Shown in pieces: positions 8,237 through 17,440 of a DNA stretch of 64,000 nt. The notes beneath the pieces are model-generated. The model was not told where the DNA came from, did no database searches, and saw nothing but the letters and a program-made list of their open reading frames with translations. The DNA lies in NCBI RefSeq assembly GCF_025822605.1, contig NZ_JACKTY010000049.1:310001-374000 (forward strand). Reading direction: 5' to 3'. A program made the translations under genes and the position numbers. The DNA is from Mycolicibacterium komossense. GTDB taxonomy: Bacteria; Actinomycetota; Actinomycetes; Mycobacteriales; Mycobacteriaceae. Within the stretch, counting starts at the first letter, position 1. The number at the start of each line of letters is the position of its first letter.

Positions 8237-10408
8237 ATGGCTACTTCTGTTTCTGGCCGCGCTTCGTCTGCCGACCGCACTGCAACCGATCTCGAACTGC
8301 GTGGGATGACGTGCGCTTCGTGCGCGGCCCGGATCGAACGCGGGCTCAACGGCCTTCCTGGTGTGCAGGCCACGGTGAACTTCGCCGTGGAGCGCGCCCA
8401 CGTCGAACACGACACCACGGTCTCGACCGCCGAGTTGATCGATGCGGTGCAGGCCGCCGGGTATCAGGCCGCGGTACTCAACGGGCCGGATGCCCGAGGT
8501 AAGGACGACGATGCCGCCGACGATGCCGACTTGCGGACCCGTCTGATCGTCTCGGCGGTCCTCGCCGTTCCCGTCGTCGCACTGTCGATGGTGATGGCCT
8601 GGCAGTTCACCGGCTGGCAGTGGCTGGTGCTGGCTCTGACGACGCCGATCGTGGCGTGGGGAGGCTTGCCGTTCCATCGCGCCGCGCTGCGCAGTGCCCG
8701 CCATGGGGCGTCCACGATGGACACGCTGGTCTCCATCGGCACCCTGGCGGCGTATCTGTGGTCCACCGTTGCGGTGGTGCGCGAGGGCAGCCACGCTCAC
8801 GGACACCTGTACTTCGAGGTCGCCGCGGCCGTGACGGTGTTCTTGCTCGCCGGCAGGTATGCCGAATCCGGCGCGAAGCGCTCGGCGGGTTCGGCGCTGC
8901 AGGCGCTGCTGTCGTTGGGCGCCAAGGATGCGGCGGTGCTGCGCGACGGGGTGGAAATTCGGATTCCTGTCGAGGATCTGCGAGTGGGTGACGTGTTCGT
9001 GGTGCGGCCGGGGGAGCGGATCGCCACCGACGGTGTGGTCGTCGACGGCGCCTCGGCGCTCGACACGTCAACGATGACGGGCGAATCCGTCCCGGCCGAT
9101 GTCCGGGCCGGCGACAGCGTCCTCGGCGGTGCAGTGAACACCTACGGCCGCCTGCAGATCCGGGCGACGCAGGTCGGCGCCGACACCCAGCTGGCGCGGA
9201 TGGGCCGGATGGTCACCGAAGCTCAGAACGGCAAGGCCTCGATCCAGCGGCTGGCGGACCGAGTGTCGGCGGTCTTCGTGCCCGCGGTACTGGCGATTGC
9301 CGCGCTGACGGTGGTCGGCTGGCTGGTCGCGGGCGCCCCCGCCTCGGCCGCGTTCACGGCGGCCGTCGCCGTGCTGATCATCGCGTGCCCGTGTGCCCTC
9401 GGCCTGGCCACGCCGACAGCGATCCTGGTCGGGACCGGCCGCGGTGCGCAGCTGGGCATCCTGATCAAAGACCCGCAGGTGTTGGAGACAGTCACCGGAA
9501 TCGACACAGTGGTGCTGGACAAGACCGGCACCGTCACCACCGGGTTGATGAGCGTCGCCGGTATCAGCACTGTCGGAGCCGTGGATACCGCGGAGGTGCT
9601 CGCCAGGGCGGCCGCGGTAGAGGCCGCTTCGGAGCATCCCGTGGCCGCTGCGATCGTCGCCGCCGCCCGGGCGAGGGCCCTGACAGTCGCCGAGGTCACC
9701 GACTTTGTCAACGAACCCGGCGTCGGGGTGTCTGGTGTCGTCGATGGCACTCGTGTGACGGTCACGCGGGAAGGTTCCGTCCACGGTGTCGACCTGCCGG
9801 CGCCGTCGCCGGTCGGTACCGGAGTCGCGGTGGTCTGGGACGGAGAGGTGCGCGGTGTGATCCGGTTGACCGACACCGTCAAACCCGCCAGCGCTGCGGC
9901 CATTGCCGAGCTCATCGGGATGGGCATCACGCCGGTCCTGTTGACCGGCGACACCGCGGCCGTCGCGGAGCAGGTGGCCGACGAGGTCGGCATCGCCCGC
10001 GCCGACGTGATCGCCGGTGTGCTGCCCAGCGACAAGGCCGAGGTGATCAAGCGGCTGCAGGCCGAGGGTAAGCGGGTCGCGATGGTCGGCGACGGCGTCA
10101 ACGATTCGGTCGCGCTGGCTACGGCCGATATCGGGATGGCGATGGGTACCGGCACCGATGCCGCGATCGAGGCCGGCGACGTCACGCTGGTCCGCGGTGA
10201 CCTGCGAACGGTGCCGACCGCACTGCGGCTATCGGCGCGCACCCTGCACACCATCCGGGTGAACCTGTTCTGGGCGTTCGCCTACAACACCGCGGCGATC
10301 CCGTTGGCCGCCTTGGGGCTGCTCAATCCGATGATCGCCGGTGCCGCGATGGCCTGTTCTTCGGTGCTCGTCGTGCTCAACAGCTTGCGTCTGCGCCGGT
10401 TCCGTTAG
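8237..10408 (+). CDS. Cu(+)-exporting P1B-type ATPase
   Basis: 723-aa heavy-metal P-type ATPase that would pump monovalent copper (or silver) out of the cell. It has one N-terminal metal-binding domain (MTCASC, Cys26/Cys29), the actuator motif MTGESVP, the membrane CPC motif (Cys384-Pro-Cys386), the phosphorylation motif DKTGT (Asp428), and hinge motif GDGVNDSVAL. CPC plus the last-helix pattern (LFWAFAYNTAAIPLAALG...SSVLVVLNSLRL) indicate the Cu(I) subgroup. The ATG at 8237 is chosen because the palindromic operator lies just upstream; the frame is open earlier but would cover the operator. Corresponds to the CtpA/CtpB/CtpV group; which one is unclear. Confidence 0.93.
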   Translation: MATSVSGRASSADRTATDLELRGMTCASCAARIERGLNGLPGVQATVNFAVERAHVEHDTTVSTAELIDAVQAAGYQAAVLNGPDARGKDDDAADDADLRTRLIVSAVLAVPVVALSMVMAWQFTGWQWLVLALTTPIVAWGGLPFHRAALRSARHGASTMDTLVSIGTLAAYLWSTVAVVREGSHAHGHLYFEVAAAVTVFLLAGRYAESGAKRSAGSALQALLSLGAKDAAVLRDGVEIRIPVEDLRVGDVFVVRPGERIATDGVVVDGASALDTSTMTGESVPADVRAGDSVLGGAVNTYGRLQIRATQVGADTQLARMGRMVTEAQNGKASIQRLADRVSAVFVPAVLAIAALTVVGWLVAGAPASAAFTAAVAVLIIACPCALGLATPTAILVGTGRGAQLGILIKDPQVLETVTGIDTVVLDKTGTVTTGLMSVAGISTVGAVDTAEVLARAAAVEAASEHPVAAAIVAAARARALTVAEVTDFVNEPGVGVSGVVDGTRVTVTREGSVHGVDLPAPSPVGTGVAVVWDGEVRGVIRLTDTVKPASAAAIAELIGMGITPVLLTGDTAAVAEQVADEVGIARADVIAGVLPSDKAEVIKRLQAEGKRVAMVGDGVNDSVALATADIGMAMGTGTDAAIEAGDVTLVRGDLRTVPTALRLSARTLHTIRVNLFWAFAYNTAAIPLAALGLLNPMIAGAAMACSSVLVVLNSLRLRRFR

Positions 10409-10566
10409 GGGTTGCGGCTGCTCATCGCCCCTGCGGGGCAGAGTGCCTATCGTGTGCGCCAAAGGGTGTGCGCTCTGACCGATGATCGTCATCTCATCGT
10501 CCGCCACGCTGGATGCGGGAGCCGGGCAGACCCGCCCAGGCTCGCTGACCAGATCAGGAGAACCCC

Positions 10567-12009
10567 ATGTGGGACGACAACAACAGGTCATTGAACGGAC
10601 CGTTCGAACCGTGGCACCAGGAGGCCAACACCTTTGATCTGGAGGTGGTGGGCGAGATCCCGCGTGAACTCAACGGGGCGTTGTACCGGACCAGTTCCAA
10701 TCCGCATGTGCGCCCGATCAATCCAGACCGCTATCACTGGTTCGATGGTGACGGGATGGTCTACGGGGTCTTCCTCCGCGACGGACGGGCTCATGCAGCG
10801 AACCGGTGGGTCAAGACCGCTGGGTTCAAGATCGAGGAGGAGAACGGCAAGGCCGTCTATGGCAGCGTCTTCAATGGTGGTGTAGTGCCTGATTTTTCGA
10901 TTGATCCGCCGATGAAGAACCCGGCCAATACCAATGTCACCTTGTTCGATGACCGACTGCTGGTCTTCACCGAGGTCGGCCTTCCGCACGAACTGCATCC
11001 CACGAACTTGGAGACCCGCGGCCAGTACGACTACCACGGTTGTGTCGCTGGACCTGTTACCGCGCACTGGAAGACGGACCCCCGCAACGGGGACATGTTG
11101 TTCTACGGCGTCAGTGGATCGGAAATGACGTGGTATCAAGCTAATTCCCACGGCAAGCTGCTGGACAGCTATAAGTTCGATATGGGGGTGTCCTGCTTCA
11201 TGCACGATTTTGCCGCCACCGACGACTATGCCGTATTCGTCATCAATCCCACCGTGTACCGCCCGGAAGCCATCATGGCGGGGACGCCAGGTGTCGTCTG
11301 GGATCCACAGGCGTCCAATGGAACTCGATTTGCGGTGCTCAACCGCCACACCCACGTAGTCACCTGGATCGACGGTGGCGGGGCGTATTCCGCCACTCAC
11401 TTCTACAACGCCTACTCCGATGGTGACCGGATCGTCGTCGACGGTCACCGTACGCAGCGGTGGGGACGGCTCCCGGAGGAGGCCGAAAATATCCGGCCGG
11501 GCCAGGATTTCAACAAATGGTTCGACACGATGGTCGCCACCCCGTGGCGGTGGGTGCTCGACCTGGGTACCGGTCGGATGACTGATCGCCAGATCACCGA
11601 TGTGGTGGGTGAATTCCCGAGAATCAACGACGACTATGCGCTTCGGGAGCACCGCTTCGGCTACTACGCGACGACCCGGGGTGTCGACGGGTGGCTCACC
11701 GACGGTCTGGCCAAGCACGACTACCGCGGTAACCAGACCACGATAATTCCAACCGGTGAACTCATCTCGCCGTCGGAGCCGGTATTCGTACCGCGTGAGT
11801 CGGCCACCGGTGAGGATGACGGTTGGATGATGTCGTTGTGGTGGAACCCGTTCACTCGGCTCTCGGAGCTACTGATCCACGATGCGCTGCACTTCGGCGC
11901 CGAACCGGTCGCCCGGGTGAAGCTCAATCAGCGTGTTCCGATGGGTTTCCACGGCAACTGGGTTGACGGCAGCGTGATCGAAGCCGCCCTGTCCTCGCAG
12001 ACTGCCTAA
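10567..12009 (+). CDS. Carotenoid cleavage dioxygenase (RPE65-family)
   Basis: 480-aa Fe(II) oxygenase that cleaves a polyene or stilbene-type double bond. The signature FDGDGMVYG near residue 59 and the four iron-ligand histidine contexts TAHWKTDP, CFMHDFA, ATHFYNAY and MGFHGNW are present in order. The substrate cannot be read from sequence; family members cut carotenoids, apocarotenals or lignostilbenes. It ends convergently against the PucR-type regulator with a four-base overlap. The 158 bases upstream hold no obvious gene. Confidence 0.9.
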   Translation: MWDDNNRSLNGPFEPWHQEANTFDLEVVGEIPRELNGALYRTSSNPHVRPINPDRYHWFDGDGMVYGVFLRDGRAHAANRWVKTAGFKIEEENGKAVYGSVFNGGVVPDFSIDPPMKNPANTNVTLFDDRLLVFTEVGLPHELHPTNLETRGQYDYHGCVAGPVTAHWKTDPRNGDMLFYGVSGSEMTWYQANSHGKLLDSYKFDMGVSCFMHDFAATDDYAVFVINPTVYRPEAIMAGTPGVVWDPQASNGTRFAVLNRHTHVVTWIDGGGAYSATHFYNAYSDGDRIVVDGHRTQRWGRLPEEAENIRPGQDFNKWFDTMVATPWRWVLDLGTGRMTDRQITDVVGEFPRINDDYALREHRFGYYATTRGVDGWLTDGLAKHDYRGNQTTIIPTGELISPSEPVFVPRESATGEDDGWMMSLWWNPFTRLSELLIHDALHFGAEPVARVKLNQRVPMGFHGNWVDGSVIEAALSSQTA

Positions 12010-13286
12010 GATTGATCGTCGTCGAGATGGCCGAAGTCCAGAATCGCCAGCGCGGCCTGGACTTCGGCCATTCTTTCGGTCACGGGATGGCCGAGGATCG
12101 TTTCCAGCGTGGCCAACCGGCTGATCGCGGTATTTCGGTGGACGTGCAGGCGTTCGGCGGCGACGGCGATCCGCAGCTTCGAGTCGAAATAGCACCGCAG
12201 CGTCAGCACCAAGTCCCGGTTGCGCGGATTCGGCGTCGCCAGTTCACCGAGTTCCGATGTCACGAACCAGTCGGCCTTCTCGGTGTCGCTGCTGAGCAGG
12301 ATGGGCAACCCGTGCCGGTGATAGTCGATGACGTGGCTCGCACGCGTCCGTCCGAACTGGTTGGCGGCCAGAGCTTCGAGATGCGTTCGGCGAAATCCCG
12401 AGGCCCCCGATTGTGCCGTTCCGACGCCCACCCGCACTGCGGGATCGAGTTCGGCGGCAAGCTGCATTGTGTCGAGGCGGGCCGGCCGCGGGAAGGTGGC
12501 CCACATCCAGAGTGAGTCGGGGTGTTCCCGAACGACGACGGTGGATACGCGCAGCTGGTCGTTGATGATCTGGACTGAGCGTCGAAGCACGGGAAGGCTT
12601 AGGGGTGACGAATCGGTTCCCGAGACGACGAACCCCAGGTGATAGTCGGCCACGGAGATATTCAGGACACTTTTGGTCAGACGCGGGTCGACGGGACTGC
12701 CGGCGATCAGCCTCTCGATCAATTCCTGCTGCGCGTGCACCCCGGAGGACGAGAAGCGTTGCCTCTCAGTCAGATACTGAGTCGCCATGGTATCGAGCAT
12801 GGCGTCGGCCGACGTTGTCACCGTAAGGGTGATAGTGGTCAGTGTTGCAGCTGAGGCTTGGTGGGCGATAGCCACGCTGAGTAGCGCCCGTATCGCGAGT
12901 TCGTTTGCAAATCTTATGGTTTCGGCGACCCGCTCGAAGGGGACTCCGGTGGCGATCAGCTGTCTGATCGAGCTTTCTGTCCTGGTGGCCAGCTCTGCCG
13001 CGCCGCCGGCATCCTCTGCATTGGTGAGTGTGAACAAGATGCCCAGGATCAGGATCTCGGCTTGAACCGCGATATCGCCTGTCGGCGCCGCGTGGCCGAG
13101 GGGTCTGGCCTGTGTACCCGCAGCCACCTCGCCGGCCACCTGCGCGGCCCAGGCCACCACGTCCGGTCCTAGGAGCTCTTCGGCACGCAGTCGGGCCGCC
13201 GTCGCAGACCCGGTGCCGGGGTCGGGCCCTGTCGGCGCGAGCGCGGCGACGATAGCTGCCAGTTCGGCACTGTGTTTATCGCTCAT
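12006..13286 (-). CDS. PucR/CdaR-type transcriptional regulator
   Basis: 426 aa. The C-terminus has the PucR-type helix-turn-helix (LTLRCYFDSKLRIAVAAERL and VHRNTAISRLATLE), and the middle has the GGDEF-like/sensor region typical of this family. The ATG at 13286 (MSDKHSAEL) is preferred over the longer frame because that extension has no ribosome site and runs into the divergent promoter. A regulator of the adjacent carotenoid oxygenase or the divergent MpaB gene is plausible but not shown. Confidence 0.85.
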   Translation of the reverse strand: MSDKHSAELAAIVAALAPTGPDPGTGSATAARLRAEELLGPDVVAWAAQVAGEVAAGTQARPLGHAAPTGDIAVQAEILILGILFTLTNAEDAGGAAELATRTESSIRQLIATGVPFERVAETIRFANELAIRALLSVAIAHQASAATLTTITLTVTTSADAMLDTMATQYLTERQRFSSSGVHAQQELIERLIAGSPVDPRLTKSVLNISVADYHLGFVVSGTDSSPLSLPVLRRSVQIINDQLRVSTVVVREHPDSLWMWATFPRPARLDTMQLAAELDPAVRVGVGTAQSGASGFRRTHLEALAANQFGRTRASHVIDYHRHGLPILLSSDTEKADWFVTSELGELATPNPRNRDLVLTLRCYFDSKLRIAVAAERLHVHRNTAISRLATLETILGHPVTERMAEVQAALAILDFGHLDDDQS

Positions 13287-13375
13287 CTGGACACATGGGT
13301 GAACCGGTCGACGTCTTTCGGCAGGGCATAGCGTCACTCCGCTGTCGTATTGAGCGCGAGCTTAACACCGCCAAG

Positions 13376-13411
13376 TTGGTACAGAGATTCAAGATCTGTA
13401 ACACTGTACCC
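13376..13411 (+). promoter_or_regulatory. Promoter with overlapping palindrome before MpaB gene
   Basis: A possible -35 (TTGGTA, 13376-13381), a 17-base spacer and a -10-like TAACAC (13399-13404) place transcription start near 13411, i.e. at the ATG itself, suggesting a leaderless mRNA. A palindrome TACAGA-9-TCTGTA (13380-13400) lies across this promoter; an outer GGTACAG (13378-13384)/CTGTACC (13404-13410) pair nests around it. The downstream TetR is the obvious candidate ligand. Confidence 0.45.
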
Positions 13412-14278
13412 ATGACGGAATTGGCCAAGCCCGAATCGGCGACGGATGCACTCCCGCTGGGACCGCAGTCGCTGGTGTGGAAGTACTTCGGCGACAACCG
13501 GATGTACCTGATCGGCCCGCGGCCCGCGGTGTTGCAGAACATGCTCGCCGAACTCGGCCAGGGCGTGCTGGACCATTCGGTCTTCTTCGCCGATACCGCC
13601 GCCCGGGTCAAGCGTTCGATCCCGCCGATCATGATGACGGTCTACGGTTCCGATGACGACAACCCCGGGACCCGCGTCCGCGACTTTCACACCAACATCA
13701 AAGGCGAGATAGCCCATCCCGACGGAACAGTTTCTCGCTATCACGCGCTGGATCCCGACACGTACTTCTGGGCGCACGCCACTTTCGTCGAACAGGTGTT
13801 GTACTTCGCCGACACCTTCGTCAAACGGCTCACCGAGGCGGAGAAGGAACAGATCTACGCAGAGTCCAAGACGTGGTATCGCCGGTACGGCGTCAGTGAC
13901 CGGCCCATGCCTCAGGACTACGCCGCGTTCCAAAAGTATTGGGACGACATGTTGGATCGTGTCGTGGTGGCACACCCGACCGCGAAATACGGCGTCGGCT
14001 ACGTGACCAAAGGCTTCCCCCGACCCAAGGGTGTCTCACCCCTGGCCTGGCGGTTGATCGCCCCGGTGTTCAACCCTGTGGCCGCCTTCCTCACCACCGG
14101 CGGGATGCCACCCTCGACGCGGCCGATGCTCGGCCTGCCGTGGAGTGATCGCCAAGAGCGGCGCTACCAACGGTTCGCCGCGCTGTGGCGCTCGCGGCCG
14201 GTCAACTGGATCTGGGACCGGCTACCGATGCGCTTGCGCTACAACACCTTTGCGCAGGTCGGCTATGCCAGGTCCTGA
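13412..14278 (+). CDS. Oxygenase MpaB-family (DUF2236) protein
   Basis: 288-aa member of the DUF2236/MpaB group, related to latex clearing protein (rubber oxygenase) haem proteins. Family features seen: WKYFGDNRMYLIGPRPAVLQ at the N-terminus, the FHTNIKG and YHALDPDTYFWAHATFV segments (the conserved H/W region), and the C-terminal RLRYNTFAQVGYARS. The ATG at 13412 is right after the promoter described above. The next gene, a TetR regulator, overlaps its 3' end by 14 bases, a common pairing for this family. Substrate unknown. Confidence 0.85.
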   Translation: MTELAKPESATDALPLGPQSLVWKYFGDNRMYLIGPRPAVLQNMLAELGQGVLDHSVFFADTAARVKRSIPPIMMTVYGSDDDNPGTRVRDFHTNIKGEIAHPDGTVSRYHALDPDTYFWAHATFVEQVLYFADTFVKRLTEAEKEQIYAESKTWYRRYGVSDRPMPQDYAAFQKYWDDMLDRVVVAHPTAKYGVGYVTKGFPRPKGVSPLAWRLIAPVFNPVAAFLTTGGMPPSTRPMLGLPWSDRQERRYQRFAALWRSRPVNWIWDRLPMRLRYNTFAQVGYARS

Positions 14279-14870
14279 TCCGGCCACCACCGCGATTCTC
14301 GACGCCGCCATCATCGAGTTCGAGCGGTTCGGTTTCCGAAAAGTGGCGCTCGACGACGTGGCGCGCCGGGCGAAAGTCAGTCGTACCACCATCTACCGCA
14401 AATTCAAGGGGCGCGACGAGCTGGTTGCCGCTGTCATGGACCGCGAGAACGCGGCACTGTGCGCCGATATCGCCGACGAGCTCAAACATGCTGGTCCACA
14501 ATCGAACTACTATGTCGAGGCCTTCACCGCGGCGATCCTGCGGTTCCGCGCGCATCGGGTGCTCAACCAGCTGATCATCGATGAGCCCGCACTCGCGCTC
14601 GAGCTGGCCCGTCAGCACTATCCGGCCGCCGTCCAGCGCATCGTCGACGCGCTGGAAGTGATCTTCCCGCCGGGGTTCGCCGAACGGATCGGGCCGGCCG
14701 CCGTCACGGATCTGGCCGACGCAATCCTGCGGTACGCCATGATGGCGTTACTGCTGCCGGGGCCCGCCCCGCTGGAGACCGCGGACGACATCCGCGCGTT
14801 CGCCGTCACGCAGTTCCTCCCGAGCCTGCCCACCGCTCTCCGCGCGGCGAAGGTGGGCGTGCCCGTCTGA
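14265..14870 (+). CDS. TetR-family transcriptional regulator
   Basis: 201 aa. The N-terminal TetR helix-turn-helix is clear: ILDAAIIEFERFGFRKVALDDVARRAKVSRTTIYRKFKGRDELV. The C-terminal ligand domain is not assignable. The ATG at 14265 lies within the end of the MpaB gene, so the two are co-transcribed. Likely controls its own operon through the palindrome at 13380-13400; inferred from position. Confidence 0.9.
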   Translation: MPGPDPATTAILDAAIIEFERFGFRKVALDDVARRAKVSRTTIYRKFKGRDELVAAVMDRENAALCADIADELKHAGPQSNYYVEAFTAAILRFRAHRVLNQLIIDEPALALELARQHYPAAVQRIVDALEVIFPPGFAERIGPAAVTDLADAILRYAMMALLLPGPAPLETADDIRAFAVTQFLPSLPTALRAAKVGVPV

Positions 14871-14872
14871 GC

Positions 14873-15040
14873 TCAGGCGCTCTGCTGGTGCAGTTCCAAG
14901 GCCATCGCCGACAACGCCATGCCGAGGTGCCCGACGGCCTCGGCGAGCAGCCGCTGTGCTTCGTCGTCGGTCTTGTGGCCGGCCTCGGCCGCTTTGGTCA
15001 CGGCCCTGTCGGCCTGGTCTTTGGCTCCTGTGTAGGACAT
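14873..15040 (-). CDS. Small alanine-rich helical protein (55 aa)
   Basis: Short gene with an ATG start at 15040 and TGA at 14873. The product begins MSYTGAKDQADRAVTKAAEA and is rich in Ala, Glu, Lys and Gln, looking like one or two soluble amphipathic helices; no signal peptide or membrane segment. A strong ribosome site AAGGGAGG lies 8 bases upstream. Codon use (GC at third positions) supports coding. It resembles the composition of CsbD-like or other small stress proteins, but I do not recognise the family. Confidence 0.65.
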   Translation of the reverse strand: MSYTGAKDQADRAVTKAAEAGHKTDDEAQRLLAEAVGHLGMALSAMALELHQQSA

Positions 15041-15200
15041 CGGACTGCCTCCCTTGGCGCTGGTCTTGATGGGTTCCCTTCTCCGCCGGAGCCAAACGCT
15101 GCGGTCAGCTGTTGCGACTGAGCTGGACGGCGGCCACGGCCTTGGTGATCATGCGCCGGTGGCCGTTGCCTTCAGGGCTGCGACTGAGCACACTCGACAG

Positions 15201-15593
15201 ATGGCCTACCTCAAGCCGCCGTGGTTCACCGCCAAGATCTTCAACAAGGTCGCGATGGCCACCGGGGTTTCAGGCTGCGAGACGTTGACGGTGACCCGGC
15301 GCTCCGGGGCGCATCAGCAGATCCCGGTGATCACCGTCGACGTGGGCGGTACCAAGTATCTGGTCTCCACTCGCGGCGAATCGCAGTGGGTCAAGAATGT
15401 CCGGGCGACGCCCACGGTGATTCTGACCACACAGGTCGGCGCGGTCCCGTACCTGTCCGCAGAGGTGCCCGTGGACCAGCGCGAGCCGGTCTTGGCGGCC
15501 TATCGGAGCAAGGCGGGGAAGACCGTCGAGGGATATTTCCGCAAGCTGCCCAACCCCGCCGATCACCCCGTCTTCACGCTGACCCCGGCCTGA
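15201..15593 (+). CDS. Deazaflavin (F420)-dependent nitroreductase-family protein
   Basis: 130-aa split-barrel protein of the DDN (deazaflavin-dependent nitroreductase) family. It has the typical N-terminal helix, the strand pair ETLTVTRRSGAHQQIPVI, GGTKYLVSTRGESQWVKNVRATP in the F420-binding region and a short C-terminal tail. F420 is made by mycobacteria, so an F420H2-linked reduction is likely; the substrate is unknown. The ATG at 15201 matches the family N-terminus (MAYLKPPWF). Confidence 0.85.
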   Translation: MAYLKPPWFTAKIFNKVAMATGVSGCETLTVTRRSGAHQQIPVITVDVGGTKYLVSTRGESQWVKNVRATPTVILTTQVGAVPYLSAEVPVDQREPVLAAYRSKAGKTVEGYFRKLPNPADHPVFTLTPA

Positions 15594-15665
15594 TCTGTCG
15601 GTCCGCGGGGATCGGCACAGCGATTCCCGCAGCGATGACCCCCACAGCGATGCCCCCGCCCTTGA

Positions 15666-16034
15666 TCAGCCCGCGGCCCACGTCTTGGCTTGGTCCAGGT
15701 CGCCGAGTCTGAACAGCGAGAGCTCGCCGGGCACCATCCAGGCCAGCGCGTGCAAGGTGTGGGCCACCCATTCCTTGTCGGAGACGACGGCAATCCGTTT
15801 GAAGGCCGCGTGGTGTCGAAAGAGCGCACCGAAGCCCAGCTTGAGATCTTCGGCCAGCCCGCCTGGGCCGAAGCCTTGGTAATCATCGGCGATGACCTCG
15901 ACGAACCTGATCTCGTCGGTGCGCAGCAGTTCGTCCATCGTGGGCTTGAACCCGCGCATGTCCTCGCGGTTCAGTCGTCCCGACACTCGGATGCCGGACA
16001 CTCCTGCGGGCAGGTCGGAAAGAACTTCGATCAT
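15666..16034 (-). CDS. SpoIIAA-like STAS/SEC14-type protein
   Basis: 122 aa. The pattern MIEVLSDLPAGVSGIRVSGR (strand-turn-strand), FVEVIADDYQGF and the helix/strand alternation up to RIAVVSDKEWV fit the SpoIIAA-like domain found in lipid-binding CRAL-TRIO/STAS-fold proteins. The ATG at 16034 starts at the first beta strand; a frame extension of 17 codons has no ribosome site. Divergent from hemL. Function not known. Confidence 0.75.
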   Translation of the reverse strand: MIEVLSDLPAGVSGIRVSGRLNREDMRGFKPTMDELLRTDEIRFVEVIADDYQGFGPGGLAEDLKLGFGALFRHHAAFKRIAVVSDKEWVAHTLHALAWMVPGELSLFRLGDLDQAKTWAAG

Positions 16035-16084
16035 CGTCCGATCCTCGCGCACCAACCTGGGAAGCGGGCGTGATCGGTCTGACA

Positions 16085-16099
16085 ACTACACCCTGTAGT
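16085..16099. promoter_or_regulatory. Palindrome between SpoIIAA-like gene and hemL
   Basis: Perfect 6-base arms ACTACA-CCC-TGTAGT between two divergent genes, 34 bases before hemL. It resembles TACTACA/TGTAGTA dyads recognised by BlaI/MecI-type repressors, but the spacer is three bases rather than the usual two. Candidate operator for either gene; the bound factor is unknown. Confidence 0.4.
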
Positions 16100-16132
16100 C
16101 GAACTTCAGGCAGACCTGGGACACTGGTCAAC

Positions 16133-17440
16133 ATGAGCAGTACCGAGCTGTCCGCCAAGCTTTTCGCCGACGCCTGCACGGTCATCCCCGGCGGCGTGAA
16201 CTCACCGGTGCGGGCCTTCAACTCCGTTGGCGGCACGCCGCGCTTCATCACCTCCGGCACTGGCTACTGGCTGACCGACGCCGATGGCAACCGCTACGTC
16301 GACCTGGTCTGCTCGTGGGGCCCGATGATCCTCGGGCACGCGCACCCGGCCGTCGTCGACGCGGTCATCACGGCCGCCGGGCACGGGTTGTCCTTCGGCG
16401 CCCCCACTCCGACCGAATCCGAGCTGGCCGCCGAGATCATCAACCGGGTGGCGCCGGTCGAGCGCATCCGGCTGGTGAACTCCGGCACCGAGGCCACCAT
16501 GAGTGCGGTCCGGCTGGCCCGCGGGTTCACCGGCCGCACCAAGGTGGTGAAGTTCTCCGGCTGTTATCACGGCCACGTCGACGCGCTATTGGCCGACGCG
16601 GGTTCCGGCGTGGCGACGTTGGGGCTGCCGTCCTCGCCCGGTGTCACGGGTGCGACGGCCGCCGACACCATTGTCTTGCCCTACAACGATGTCGCCGCAG
16701 TCGAAGAGACCTTCGCGAAGTTCGGCGATCAGATCGCCGCCGTCATCACCGAGGCGAGTCCCGGCAACATGGGCACCGTCCCGCCGCTTCCCGGCTACAA
16801 TGCCGCGCTGCGCCGGATCACCGCCGCATACGGCGCGCTGCTGATCATGGACGAGGTGATGACCGGCTTCCGGGTCAGTCGAAGTGGTTGGTACGGAATC
16901 GATCCGGTGGAGGCCGACCTGTTCACCTTCGGCAAGGTGATGAGTGGTGGGCTGCCCGCGGCGGCCTTCGGCGGCCGGGTCGAGGTGATGGAGCGATTGT
17001 CTCCGCTGGGCCCGGTTTATCAGGCAGGCACCCTGTCGGGTAACCCGGTGGCGGTGGCCGCCGGGCTGGCCACCCTGCGCGCCGCCGACGACGCGGTGTA
17101 CGCGGCACTCGATGCCAACGCCGACCGGCTGGCCGGCCTGTTCGGCGACGCACTCACCGGAGCCGGTGTGGCACACCAGGTTCAGCGGGCCGGCAATATG
17201 CTCAGTGTCTTCTTCTCCGATACCCCGGTCACCGATTTCGCCTCGGCCAAGGCCAGTCAGACCTGGCGCTTCCCGCCGTTCTTCCATGCCTTGCTGGACG
17301 CGGGCGTGTACCCGCCGCCGAGCGCGTTCGAGGCATGGTTCGTCTCCGCCGCTCTCGACGACGAGGCGTTCGACCGGATCGCCGCGGCGCTTCCGGCCGC
17401 CGCCAAGGCCGCCGCCGATGCCGAACAGCCAGGAGCCTGA
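16133..17440 (+). CDS. hemL: Glutamate-1-semialdehyde 2,1-aminomutase
   Basis: PLP enzyme that turns glutamate-1-semialdehyde into 5-aminolevulinate, the step after HemA. It is 435 aa with class-III aminotransferase features: the N-terminal IPGGVNSPVRAF, SGTEATMSAVRLAR, LLIMDEVMTGFR and the PLP lysine at about residue 268 in FTFGKVMSGGLPAAAF. The ATG at 16133 gives the family N-terminus. It heads a tight block with the phosphatase and cytochrome c maturation genes. Confidence 0.97.
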   Translation: MSSTELSAKLFADACTVIPGGVNSPVRAFNSVGGTPRFITSGTGYWLTDADGNRYVDLVCSWGPMILGHAHPAVVDAVITAAGHGLSFGAPTPTESELAAEIINRVAPVERIRLVNSGTEATMSAVRLARGFTGRTKVVKFSGCYHGHVDALLADAGSGVATLGLPSSPGVTGATAADTIVLPYNDVAAVEETFAKFGDQIAAVITEASPGNMGTVPPLPGYNAALRRITAAYGALLIMDEVMTGFRVSRSGWYGIDPVEADLFTFGKVMSGGLPAAAFGGRVEVMERLSPLGPVYQAGTLSGNPVAVAAGLATLRAADDAVYAALDANADRLAGLFGDALTGAGVAHQVQRAGNMLSVFFSDTPVTDFASAKASQTWRFPPFFHALLDAGVYPPPSAFEAWFVSAALDDEAFDRIAAALPAAAKAAADAEQPGA

